Positions 8,313 to 14,016 of a stretch of DNA of 14,016 nt are shown here, in pieces; the first letter of the stretch is position 1; every line of letters begins with the position of its first letter. The stretch is from positions 1-14,016 of the forward strand of contig JALOSH010000025.1 in assembly GCA_025458545.1 (NCBI GenBank), given 5' to 3'. A program made the position numbers and the translations under genes. Under the pieces are notes generated by a model that was not told the origin of the DNA, did no database searches, and was given only the letters and a program-made list of their open reading frames with translations. The DNA comes from Hydrogenophaga sp. (GTDB taxonomy: Bacteria; Pseudomonadota; Gammaproteobacteria; Burkholderiales; Burkholderiaceae).

Positions 8313-9023
8313 TCAGACGTGCACCAGGGTTCCTTCGTCGCCGCCCAGCACCACATTGCGCAGCGCGCCCGGCTTGAAAATGGAGAACACCTTGACCGGC
8401 AACTTCTGATCGCGGCACAGGGCAAACGCGGTGGCGTCCATCACCTGCAAATTCTTGGACATGGCTTCGTCAAACGTCAGCGAAGCGTATCGAGTGGCGC
8501 TGGGATCCTTGTTCGGATCGGCAGAATAGACGCCGTCCACTTTGGTGGCCTTGAGCACAATCTCGGCCCCGATTTCAGCGCCACGCAAGGCGGCTGCCGT
8601 GTCGGTGGTGAAAAACGGGTTGCCGGTGCCCGCAGCGAACACCACCACCTTGCCTTCTTCCAGGTACTGCAAGGCCTTGGGGCGCACGTACGGCTCGACC
8701 ACCTGCTCGATGGCGATGGCCGACATGACACGGGCCACCAGGCCCGCCTTGTCCATGGTGTCGGCCAAGGCCAGCGAATTCATCACCGTGGCCAACATGC
8801 CCATGTAATCGGCGGTCGCGCGGTCCATGCCGACGGAGCCACCAGCCACCCCTCGAAAAATATTGCCACCGCCGATGACGATGGCCACTTGCACGTCCAG
8901 ACGGGTGACGTCGGCGATCTCTTCCACCATGCGCACGATGGTCGCGCGGTTGATGCCGAAAGCATCGTCGCCCATCAGGGCTTCACCCGACAATTTCAGC
9001 AGAATTCTTTTGTAAGCAGGCAT
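8313..9023 (-). CDS. pyrH: Uridylate kinase (UMP kinase)
   Basis: PyrH phosphorylates UMP to UDP with ATP and is the bacterial hexameric amino-acid-kinase-fold enzyme, regulated by GTP and UTP. The 236-residue product shows KLSGE (10-14), the glycine-rich GGGNIFRG (51-58), [10 protein letters not shown] (132-141) and [10 protein letters not shown] (161-170), all typical of the family. The frame can be opened at TTG 9044, but the family N-terminus ([15 protein letters not shown]) fits the ATG at 9023, although only a weak ribosome site precedes it. It is the first gene after the tsf terminator and so probably begins its own transcript, which may continue through frr and the envelope genes. Confidence 0.97.
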   Translation of the reverse strand: MPAYKRILLKLSGEALMGDDAFGINRATIVRMVEEIADVTRLDVQVAIVIGGGNIFRGVAGGSVGMDRATADYMGMLATVMNSLALADTMDKAGLVARVMSAIAIEQVVEPYVRPKALQYLEEGKVVVFAAGTGNPFFTTDTAAALRGAEIGAEIVLKATKVDGVYSADPNKDPSATRYASLTFDEAMSKNLQVMDATAFALCRDQKLPVKVFSIFKPGALRNVVLGGDEGTLVHV

Positions 9024-9066
9024 AGGCAACTTTCGGCAATTCAATCAACTGACAACTTCACGAGCA

Positions 9067-9072
9067 AGTGTA
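9067..9072 (-). promoter_or_regulatory. Possible -10 element of a pyrH promoter
   Basis: The 94 bases between the tsf terminator and pyrH must contain a promoter if pyrH is expressed independently. The best -10 candidate on the minus strand is TACACT, 44 nt upstream of the ATG. No convincing -35 stands 16-18 bases further upstream. This is a weak candidate chosen mainly by position. Confidence 0.25.
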
Positions 9073-9117
9073 GCGAGACGCGATCACCCACCCGGCACAC
9101 CGCGCCACGACACGTGC

Positions 9118-9163
9118 AAAAAAACCGGCCCCACAAGACAACGGGCCTTGCGGCCCGTTGTCT
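9118..9163 (-). terminator. Rho-independent terminator after tsf
   Basis: A perfect 12-bp inverted repeat (arms 9136-9147 and 9152-9163, AGACAACGGGCC and its complement) encloses a 4-base loop. In the minus-strand transcript it lies 27 nt after the tsf stop. A run of seven T follows, but 11 bases beyond the stem. A shorter alternative stem, GGCCC with GGGCC, ends two bases before the T run. Either fold would stop transcription between tsf and pyrH. On the plus strand no T run follows. Confidence 0.75.
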
Positions 9164-9189
9164 GTGTCTGCTTGTGTCCAACAACCCGA

Positions 9190-10107
9190 TCAGGCGCCTT
9201 TGGCAGCGGCCACCTGAGCGGCCACCTCGGCCGCAAAGTCATCGGCCTTCTTCTCGATGCCCTCGCCCACGACGTACAGGGTGAAGCCCTTGATCGTGGT
9301 GCCAGCGGCCTTGAGCATCTGCTCCACCGTCTGCTTGTCGTTCTTCACGAAAGGCTGGTTGAACAGCGAAACTTCCTTCAGGTACTTCTGCACCGCGCCA
9401 TCGATGCGCTTGGCAACGATCTCTGCGCTCTGCGCAGGCTTGCCCGCGGCCACCAATTCCTTGTTGGCTTCGTCGGCTTTGGCGGTGGCGACCGAACGCT
9501 CACGCTCGATGAAATCGGCGGGCACATCGGCACTGGTCAGCGCCACCGGCTTCATGGCCGCGATGTGCATCGCTGTGTCCTTGGCCGACACGTCTTCGCC
9601 GTCAAACTCCACCACCACGCCAATGCGGGTGCCGTGCAGATAGCTCACCAGCTTCGCGCCGTTGCTGTAATGCTTGAAACGGCGAAAGCTCATGTTCTCG
9701 CCGATTTTGCCAATCAGACCCTTGCGCACGTCTTCCAGCGTGGGACCGAAGCCGTCCTGGCTGTAGGCCAGTGCGCCCAGCGCTTCCACATTGGCTGGGC
9801 CGTGCTCGGCCACCAGCTTGGCGGCGGCGTTGGCCAGGGCCAGAAAGCTGTCGTTCTTGGTCACGAAGTCGGTTTCGCAGTTGACCTCGATCAGGGCACC
9901 GGTGGTGCCGCTGATGAAACTGGCGACAACGCCTTCGGCGGTGACGCGGCTGGCGGCCTTGCCAGCCTTGGTGCCGAGCTTGACGCGCAGCAGCTCTTCA
10001 GCCTTGGCCATGTCGCCATCGGCTTCGGTCAGTGCTTTTTTGCACTCCATCATGGGAGCGTCGGTCTTGGCGCGCAGTTCGCCAACCATGCTTGCGGTGA
10101 TTGCCAT
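9190..10107 (-). CDS. tsf: Translation elongation factor Ts
   Basis: EF-Ts exchanges GDP for GTP on EF-Tu. The 305-residue product begins [24 protein letters not shown], a typical N-terminal UBA-like domain (1-45). The EF-Tu-contacting core contains ETDFV (Asp80, Phe81). Two subdomains of the core follow, ending [11 protein letters not shown]. Length is slightly above the E. coli protein (283), as usual in this group. A GTG at 10131 could extend the frame by eight residues, but the ATG at 10107 has a clear GGAGAA ribosome site 8 nt upstream and the conserved N-terminus. It follows rpsB by 113 nt, a gap that holds a terminator-like hairpin and a second hairpin next to the ribosome site. Confidence 0.98.
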   Translation of the reverse strand: MAITASMVGELRAKTDAPMMECKKALTEADGDMAKAEELLRVKLGTKAGKAASRVTAEGVVASFISGTTGALIEVNCETDFVTKNDSFLALANAAAKLVAEHGPANVEALGALAYSQDGFGPTLEDVRKGLIGKIGENMSFRRFKHYSNGAKLVSYLHGTRIGVVVEFDGEDVSAKDTAMHIAAMKPVALTSADVPADFIERERSVATAKADEANKELVAAGKPAQSAEIVAKRIDGAVQKYLKEVSLFNQPFVKNDKQTVEQMLKAAGTTIKGFTLYVVGEGIEKKADDFAAEVAAQVAAAKGA

Positions 10108-10118
10108 TTTTGAGTTCT

Positions 10119-10147
10119 CCGTGGATCGCACGGCGCCCGGGCCGTGC
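10119..10147 (-). promoter_or_regulatory. Alternative hairpins at the tsf ribosome-binding site
   Basis: In the minus-strand transcript, GCACGGC and GCCGTGC (10141-10147 and 10128-10134) form a perfect 7-bp stem with a 6-base loop, ending 20 nt before the tsf ATG. A competing 5-bp stem pairs CCGTG (10129-10133) with CACGG (10119-10123) and would take in the GG of the GGAGAA ribosome site. The two folds share bases and exclude each other. No T run follows, so this is not a terminator. A role in tsf translation is inference. Confidence 0.4.
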
Positions 10148-10177
10148 CAACTAAATCAAATGTCGAAGATGCGTGTG

Positions 10178-10200
10178 AAAAAGGGGCTACACGAGCCCCT
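10178..10200 (-). terminator. Terminator or attenuator between rpsB and tsf
   Basis: In the minus-strand transcript AGGGGCT, loop CGTGT, AGCCCCT forms a 7-bp GC-rich stem, followed directly by a T run of five (one base shared with the stem). It lies 20 nt after the rpsB stop. This is a standard Rho-independent form. Its place between the two co-regulated genes suggests partial termination that sets the S2 to EF-Ts ratio. Confidence 0.75.
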
Positions 10201-10220
10201 CTTGGTCGCAGAGGATGGAA

Positions 10221-10967
10221 TCAGGCGGTCGTGACTTCGACGAATTCGTCCGAGCCTTCGGCCGACACCGCCTTGACCACGTCGTTCACGGCGTTGGAAC
10301 GGCCTTCCAGAATCGCATCAGCGATGCCGCGGGCGTACAGCGCCACGGCACGGGCCGAGTCGTCGTTGCCAGGGATCACGTAGTCGATGCCCACCGGCGA
10401 GTGGTTGGTGTCGACCACGCCCACCAGCGGAATGCCCAGCTTCTGGGCTTCGAGGATGGCGATCTTGTGGAAGCCCACGTCGATCACGAAGATGGCATCG
10501 GGCAGAGCGGTCATGTCCTGGATGCCGCCGATATCTTTCTCGAGCTTTTCCATCTCGCGGGCGAACATCAGCTGCTCTTTTTTGGTCATGCTGTCCAGAC
10601 CTGCCTCTTTCTGGGCCTGCATGTCCTTCAGACGCTTGATCGACGTCTTGACTGTCTTGAAATTGGTCAGCATGCCACCCAGCCAGCGCTGGTCGACAAA
10701 AGGCACGCCAGCGCGCCGCGCTTCCTGGGCCACGATGTCGCGCGATGTGCGCTTGGTGCCCACCATCAGGATGGTGCCGCGGTTGGCGGACAGTTGTTTG
10801 ACGAACTTGGCCGCCTCTTCGAACAGCGGCAGCGTCTTTTCGAGGTTGACGATGTGGATTTTGTTGCGGTGACCGAAGATGTACGGTGCCATCTTGGGGT
10901 TCCAGAAGCGGGTTTGGTGACCGAAGTGGACACCGGCTTCCAGCATTTCGCGCATGGAGACAGTCAT
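10221..10967 (-). CDS. rpsB: 30S ribosomal protein S2
   Basis: S2 binds late to the small subunit, near the 16S rRNA head and protein S1. The 248-residue product opens [26 protein letters not shown], the family's S2 signature region, and continues with [15 protein letters not shown] and [16 protein letters not shown]. The central coiled-coil region is about residues 110-150, and [20 protein letters not shown] lies near residues 190-210. Length is normal. The ATG at 10967 has GGAAAG at a suitable distance upstream. The gene is first in the minus-strand block, behind an extended -10 promoter and a structured leader of about 165 nt. S2 autoregulates through its leader in E. coli, so similar control is plausible here. 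Confidence 0.98.
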   Translation of the reverse strand: MTVSMREMLEAGVHFGHQTRFWNPKMAPYIFGHRNKIHIVNLEKTLPLFEEAAKFVKQLSANRGTILMVGTKRTSRDIVAQEARRAGVPFVDQRWLGGMLTNFKTVKTSIKRLKDMQAQKEAGLDSMTKKEQLMFAREMEKLEKDIGGIQDMTALPDAIFVIDVGFHKIAILEAQKLGIPLVGVVDTNHSPVGIDYVIPGNDDSARAVALYARGIADAILEGRSNAVNDVVKAVSAEGSDEFVEVTTA

Positions 10968-11007
10968 GTGATTTCTTTCCAGAGGTTGAGTCTAAAATCC
11001 GACCCCG

Positions 11008-11059
11008 ATCACCTCGCACGGCACCGCGATCCCGTTCGCTGGTGCGTTTGCGAGGCAAC
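11008..11059 (-). promoter_or_regulatory. Structured RNA element in the rpsB leader
   Basis: In the minus-strand transcript a nested hairpin can form. CCTCGCA (11049-11055) pairs with TGCGAGG (11012-11018), extended outward by G-U and U-A pairs. Inside, past a small internal loop, GCACC pairs with GGTGC, then after one bulged A, GCGA pairs with TCGC, closing a 6-base loop. That gives 16 Watson-Crick pairs plus wobbles. It lies 41 nt upstream of the rpsB ATG. Known S2 autoregulation in E. coli acts through the 5' leader. That this fold is the S2 target is inference. Confidence 0.5.
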
Positions 11060-11139
11060 ACCCGGTTGGGCCGGTTTGCGATTGAACTTTGTCGAGCCTC
11101 CAGGGACCATTCCCCGATTGCATCTGGCAAAGCCTGTCG

Positions 11140-11148
11140 ATTATAGCA
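11140..11148 (-). promoter_or_regulatory. rpsB: rpsB promoter, extended -10
   Basis: The minus strand reads TGCTATAAT, a perfect sigma-70 -10 hexamer with the extended TGn element. No good -35 lies 16-18 bases upstream, which an extended -10 can tolerate. The start point would be near 11133, giving a leader of about 165 nt. The position before a highly expressed ribosomal protein gene supports the call. Confidence 0.75.
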
Positions 11149-11267
11149 AGCTCTTTCCCCATCTCTTGTCCTTCCCGAGCCCTTGCACCCACTGGTGCCG
11201 TGGTGCTCCTGTTGCAGTTTCGATCCATGCCTGAACACACCGCGACACCCCACCCCGTCAGCGCCCC

Positions 11268-12515
11268 ATGAAGGTCGCTGTCATCGGCGCTGGCGTGATC
11301 GGCGTCACCATGGCCTACGAACTGACGCTCGACGGGCACGAGGTCACGGTGTTCGAGCGTCGCGGCACCGCCGCCGAAGAGGCCAGCTTTGCCAGCGGCA
11401 GCCTGGTGGCTCCCGGCTGGTTGGCGTCGCGGGCACAGACTGGATGGCCGAATCCGCGCTTTTGGCCCATCGACGCGGGACTTGGGGCTTGGCCAGGGCC
11501 TGGTCAATGGGCATGGCTTTGGCGATGGCAGCGCGCCCACCGTGCGCCGCAGCAGGGGCAGGCGGCCCTGTTCCAGCTGGCGCAGTTCAGCCATGAACGG
11601 CTGGCGGAGATCACCACCGAGGAGAAACTGGAATACGACCGCAGCCAGGGTCTGCTGGTGCTTTGGCGCACCGATCGGGAGGCGGCGCAGGCCAGGGCCA
11701 ACCTGCCCGCCCTGCGTGAACTGGGTGTGTCGGCGAAGGAGCTGGACGCGGCACAGGTACGGCTGGTCGAACCTGCACTCAATCCAGACACCCATCTGTC
11801 GGGCGCCGTTGAGCTTTCCAACGACTCGTCGGCCAATTGCCGCCAGTTCACCCTGCAGCTCAAGAACCTTGCCCAGGCTCGGGGTTGCGATTTCCAGTTT
11901 GGCTGCGAGGTTGTGCGGCTCAATGCTTCCCAAACGGGCGTGACGCTGACACTTTCAGCAGGCCAGGCGTCGACCCCGCTTTTTGACGCTGCCGTGTTGT
12001 GCGCAGGCGGCGCCAGTGCTGCCCTGCTGCGGCCACTCGGCGTCCAAGTGCCCACGCAGACCGTGTGGGGGCACAGCATCAGTGCCGCGGTGCGCGAACC
12101 CCTGGATGCACCCTTGTCGGCGGTGATGGATGCCCGACACCAGGTTTCCATCACACGCATCGGCCAGCGCGTTCGGGTGGCGGGTGGCACCAACCTGCGT
12201 GGTGAGCGCGGCAAGCCGTCGGCCTCGGAATTGCGCCGTCTTTACCGGGTGTTGATGGACTGGTTTCCCGGCGCGGCGCGACTGGGCGGCCCGCAAGGGA
12301 GCGTGCAGGAATGGCAAGGCGCCCAGACACTGGTGGCGGACGGGCTACCTCTGCTGGGCGAGAGCGGCGCGCCCCGCATCTGGCTCAATCTGGCCCATGG
12401 CAGCAGCGGCTGGACACTGGCCTGCGGTTGCGCCCGGGCGCTCGCCGACCGCATCCGGGGCCAGGAACCCGTTGCGGATCTGGCTTCGTTCTCTCCCCTG
12501 CGGCACAAGAGTTGA
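11268..12515 (+). CDS. FAD-dependent oxidoreductase, D-amino acid dehydrogenase (DadA)-like
   Basis: This 415-residue protein belongs to the DAO/DadA family of flavin enzymes that oxidise amino acids. The N-terminus has the dinucleotide fold GAGVIG (7-12), with Glu30 placed to hold the FAD ribose, and then SFASGSLVAPGW, equivalent to the ANAG-ISPGY stretch of DadA. QGLLVLWRTD, LVEPAL, VSITRIGQRVRVAGG and the C-terminal FAD motif HGSSGWTLACG (377-387) also align with DadA. It differs at 351-359: the usual GLRPMTPDG reads GAQTLVADG, so the Arg that normally binds the substrate carboxylate is Gln353. The substrate is therefore uncertain and no gene symbol is given. The start ATG has no clear ribosome site. 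A 14-codon reading frame ends in a 4-nt overlap with it. It is divergent from rpsB, where E. coli has map. Confidence 0.88.
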   Translation: MKVAVIGAGVIGVTMAYELTLDGHEVTVFERRGTAAEEASFASGSLVAPGWLASRAQTGWPNPRFWPIDAGLGAWPGPGQWAWLWRWQRAHRAPQQGQAALFQLAQFSHERLAEITTEEKLEYDRSQGLLVLWRTDREAAQARANLPALRELGVSAKELDAAQVRLVEPALNPDTHLSGAVELSNDSSANCRQFTLQLKNLAQARGCDFQFGCEVVRLNASQTGVTLTLSAGQASTPLFDAAVLCAGGASAALLRPLGVQVPTQTVWGHSISAAVREPLDAPLSAVMDARHQVSITRIGQRVRVAGGTNLRGERGKPSASELRRLYRVLMDWFPGAARLGGPQGSVQEWQGAQTLVADGLPLLGESGAPRIWLNLAHGSSGWTLACGCARALADRIRGQEPVADLASFSPLRHKS

Positions 12516-12637
12516 CGGCGTCGTTGCCGCCGCAAGCCGCTGCGCCGCCAGGCCGTGGTGAAATGCCATCGCGTATGCGCAACATTGCGCAGGTCCCGAC
12601 GGCAGGGTATCGAACCTCGGGTCCAGAGGTCATACTT

Positions 12638-12656
12638 CCCTGGCGCGCCGTCAGGG
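12638..12656 (+). promoter_or_regulatory. Hairpin in the gap before kbp
   Basis: The 179-base gap between the oxidoreductase and kbp contains CCCTGGCG and CGTCAGGG around a 3-base loop (8 pairs including one G-U). No T run follows, so it is not a normal terminator, and the kbp ribosome site begins 27 bases later. A weak promoter candidate lies upstream: TTGCGC (12585-12590), 17 bases, TATCGA. A TGCGCA hexamer occurs twice, at 12576 and 12586. Function is unknown. Confidence 0.3.
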
Positions 12657-12694
12657 CGTGAAGCATCCTCCAATCCCATCACAGGAGCCACACC

Positions 12695-13192
12695 ATGGGC
12701 ATGATCAGTTTCATCAAGGAAGCCGGCGAAAAACTCTTTGGCATCGGCAAGGCCCAGGCCGCCGGGCCAGCGGCCAGCGCGCCCAGCCCAGAGCAGTTGG
12801 CGGCTCTGAACCAGACCGCCAGTCAGGCCATCGCCACCTACATCCAGAGCATGAACCTGAATGTGGAGGGCCTCGATGTCACGTTCGACGGTGCCAGCGC
12901 AACCGTGACCGTGGCCGGCGTCGCCCCTGACCAGGCCACCAAAGAAAAGGTGGTGCTGTGCTGCGGAAACGTGGCCCATGTGGCGGCGGTCAACGACCTG
13001 ATCACGGTCGCTACGCCCGAGCCGGAATCGCAGATGTACACCGTGGTCAAAGGCGACAACCTGTCCAAGGTGAGCAAAGCGTTTTACGGCACGCCCAACA
13101 AGTACACACAGATTTTCGAGGCCAACAAGCCCATGCTGAGCCATCCCGACAAAATCTATCCCGGTCAGGTGCTGCGCATTCCACCCGCCTGA
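12695..13192 (+). CDS. kbp: BON-LysM protein, potassium-binding Kbp/YgaU family
   Basis: The 165-residue product matches the E. coli K+-binding protein Kbp (YgaU, 149 residues) over its length. It has the N-terminal MGMISFIKEAGEKLFG and a BON domain at about 41-107. A LysM domain follows at about 114-162, from YTVVKGDNLSKVSKAFYG to FEANKPMLSHPDKIYPGQ. There is no signal peptide, so it is probably cytoplasmic, as Kbp is. The family binds K+ and changes shape on binding; its wider role is not settled. An Ala/Pro-rich linker of about 20 residues follows the N-terminal helix and is longer than in E. coli as I recall it. A Cys-Cys pair is at 89-90. A strong AGGAG ribosome site precedes the ATG at 12695. 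The NnrE-type gene starts 6 nt after its stop, suggesting one transcript. Confidence 0.92.
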   Translation: MGMISFIKEAGEKLFGIGKAQAAGPAASAPSPEQLAALNQTASQAIATYIQSMNLNVEGLDVTFDGASATVTVAGVAPDQATKEKVVLCCGNVAHVAAVNDLITVATPEPESQMYTVVKGDNLSKVSKAFYGTPNKYTQIFEANKPMLSHPDKIYPGQVLRIPPA

Positions 13193-13198
13193 AGTTTG

Positions 13199-14016
13199 AT
13201 GCGGCGAATTGGCAGCACTCCCACGGAGCGGCTCCACGGCACGCATGCCACGCGTGCCATCGAGCAGTGGGCCGCCGCTGCCCGACCCGCTCACGGCCTG
13301 ATGGCGCTGGCCGGCCAAGCGGTGGCCCGACTCACCTCGGCGCTGGCGCCGCATGCGCGGTGCGTCTGGGTCGCCTGCGGGCCTGGCAACAACGGTGGCG
13401 ACGGCCTGATCGCCGCCATGCATCTGCACCACCAGGCTCGATCCACCGGGGCCGACCGGGAGATCGTGGTCACCTTGTGCGCAGACAGCCACAGCCTGCC
13501 CCCGGACGCCACCGATGCACTGCACAAGGCACTGGCTGCGGGGCTGACCATCGCCAACGAGCCGCCGGCTGCCCCCGACTTCGTGATCGACGCTCTGCTG
13601 GGCATCGGTCGGCTGCGCACACCCGAAGGCCGCCTGGCCAACCACATGGATGTGCTGCAGAACACCACAGCACCGGTGCTGTGCGTGGACCTGCCGTCGG
13701 GCCTGGATGCCAACACCGGCGTGCACCTGAGGGGCTCGCTGGAACGGCCTCCGAAAGGACCTCGGTACACCCTCTCGCTGCTGACCCTCAAACCCGGTCT
13801 CTTCACCGCCGACGGGCGCGATCAGGCGGGCGAAGTCTGGTTCGACGACCTGGGCGTTGATCCACCAGCCGATGCGCCGGTCGCGGCCCTGATCAGTGGC
13901 ATGGCGCCCCACCCACGGCCGGGCCAGGGGCGTGCACACGCCAGCCACAAAGGCAGCCAGGGCGATGTGCTGGTGATCGGCGGACAACACATCGCCGTGA
14001 ACGGATCGGGCATGAC
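13199..14016 (+). CDS. nnrE-nnrD: Bifunctional NAD(P)H-hydrate epimerase / dehydratase (5' part, runs off window)
   Basis: This family repairs hydrated NADH and NADPH: the YjeF-type N-terminal domain interconverts the R and S epimers, and the C-terminal kinase-like domain dehydrates the S form using ADP or ATP. The 272 codons present hold the whole epimerase domain. It contains TRAIEQWAAAA (18-28), LMALAGQAVARL (34-45), GPGNNGGDGL (61-70), DALLGIG with Asp131, and VDLPSGLDANTG (163-174). TLSLLTLKPGLFTADGRD (191-208) then leads into the start of the dehydratase domain, HKGSQGDVLVIGG (250-262). Epimerase-domain structures carry a bound K+ near the conserved Asn and Asp. The ATG at 13199 follows the kbp stop by 6 nt with only a weak GAAG before it, so coupling to kbp is likely. 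The dehydratase active site lies beyond the edge. Confidence 0.93.
   Translation, partial: MRRIGSTPTERLHGTHATRAIEQWAAAARPAHGLMALAGQAVARLTSALAPHARCVWVACGPGNNGGDGLIAAMHLHHQARSTGADREIVVTLCADSHSLPPDATDALHKALAAGLTIANEPPAAPDFVIDALLGIGRLRTPEGRLANHMDVLQNTTAPVLCVDLPSGLDANTGVHLRGSLERPPKGPRYTLSLLTLKPGLFTADGRDQAGEVWFDDLGVDPPADAPVAALISGMAPHPRPGQGRAHASHKGSQGDVLVIGGQHIAVNGSGM

Noticed and set aside
7728..9284. A 518-codon plus-strand frame opposite frr, pyrH and tsf
   Set aside because: Antisense shadow running through the tsf terminator; composition rich in His and Gln and no domain.
10108..10131. GTG start extending tsf by eight residues
   Set aside because: It would place the start inside the hairpin region and ignore the GGAGAA ribosome site of the ATG at 10107.
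12595..12625. A tRNA-like T-arm (GGTTCGATACC) on the minus strand
   Set aside because: The flanking stem does not pair well and no acceptor, D or anticodon arm can be assembled around it.
12242..13990. A 582-codon open frame on the minus strand opposite kbp and nnrE
   Set aside because: It lies antisense to the end of the oxidoreductase, kbp and nnrE, which all show clear family motifs. Its own sequence shows none.
1..14016. Defence systems, prophage, insertion sequences or CRISPR arrays
   Set aside because: No transposase, integrase, direct-repeat array or toxin-antitoxin-like gene pair is visible; gene content is conserved housekeeping plus three accessory metabolic genes.

Overview
The window is a GC-rich stretch of a proteobacterial chromosome, almost entirely coding. 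The gene order rpsB-tsf-pyrH-frr-uppS-cdsA-dxr-rseP-bamA-ompH-lpxD, with dxr after cdsA rather than directly after frr as in E. coli, and the wording of S2, EF-Ts and the YjeF-type protein, suggest a betaproteobacterium of the Burkholderiales, probably Comamonadaceae. That placement is inference from protein and synteny resemblance, not from a search.

From about 11.1 kb down to position 1, everything is on the minus strand. rpsB starts the block behind a consensus extended -10 promoter and a leader of about 165 nt that can fold into a long nested hairpin. A hairpin terminator or attenuator separates rpsB from tsf, and a perfect 12-bp stem terminator follows tsf. A second run begins at pyrH and continues through frr, uppS, cdsA, dxr, rseP, bamA, ompH (skp) and a partial lpxD that leaves the window. 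Gaps here are very short, with overlaps at uppS/cdsA and bamA/ompH, as in an operon. The block joins translation (S2, EF-Ts, ribosome recycling) with UMP phosphorylation, isoprenoid precursor and undecaprenyl carrier synthesis, CDP-diacylglycerol synthesis, site-2 proteolysis, outer-membrane protein assembly and lipid A synthesis: much of what is needed to build a Gram-negative envelope.

From 11.27 kb to the right edge, genes are on the plus strand: a DadA-like FAD amino-acid oxidoreductase divergent from rpsB, a BON-LysM protein orthologous to E. coli Kbp/YgaU, and the first 272 codons of a bifunctional NAD(P)H-hydrate repair enzyme (NnrE-NnrD).

I see no mobile element, CRISPR array, tRNA, rRNA or defence system, and no clearly undescribed system. 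The most interesting items are small: a strong RNA fold in the rpsB leader, mutually exclusive hairpins at the tsf ribosome-binding site, loss of a substrate-binding Arg motif in the DadA-like enzyme, and a possible sigma-54-like element before rseP.
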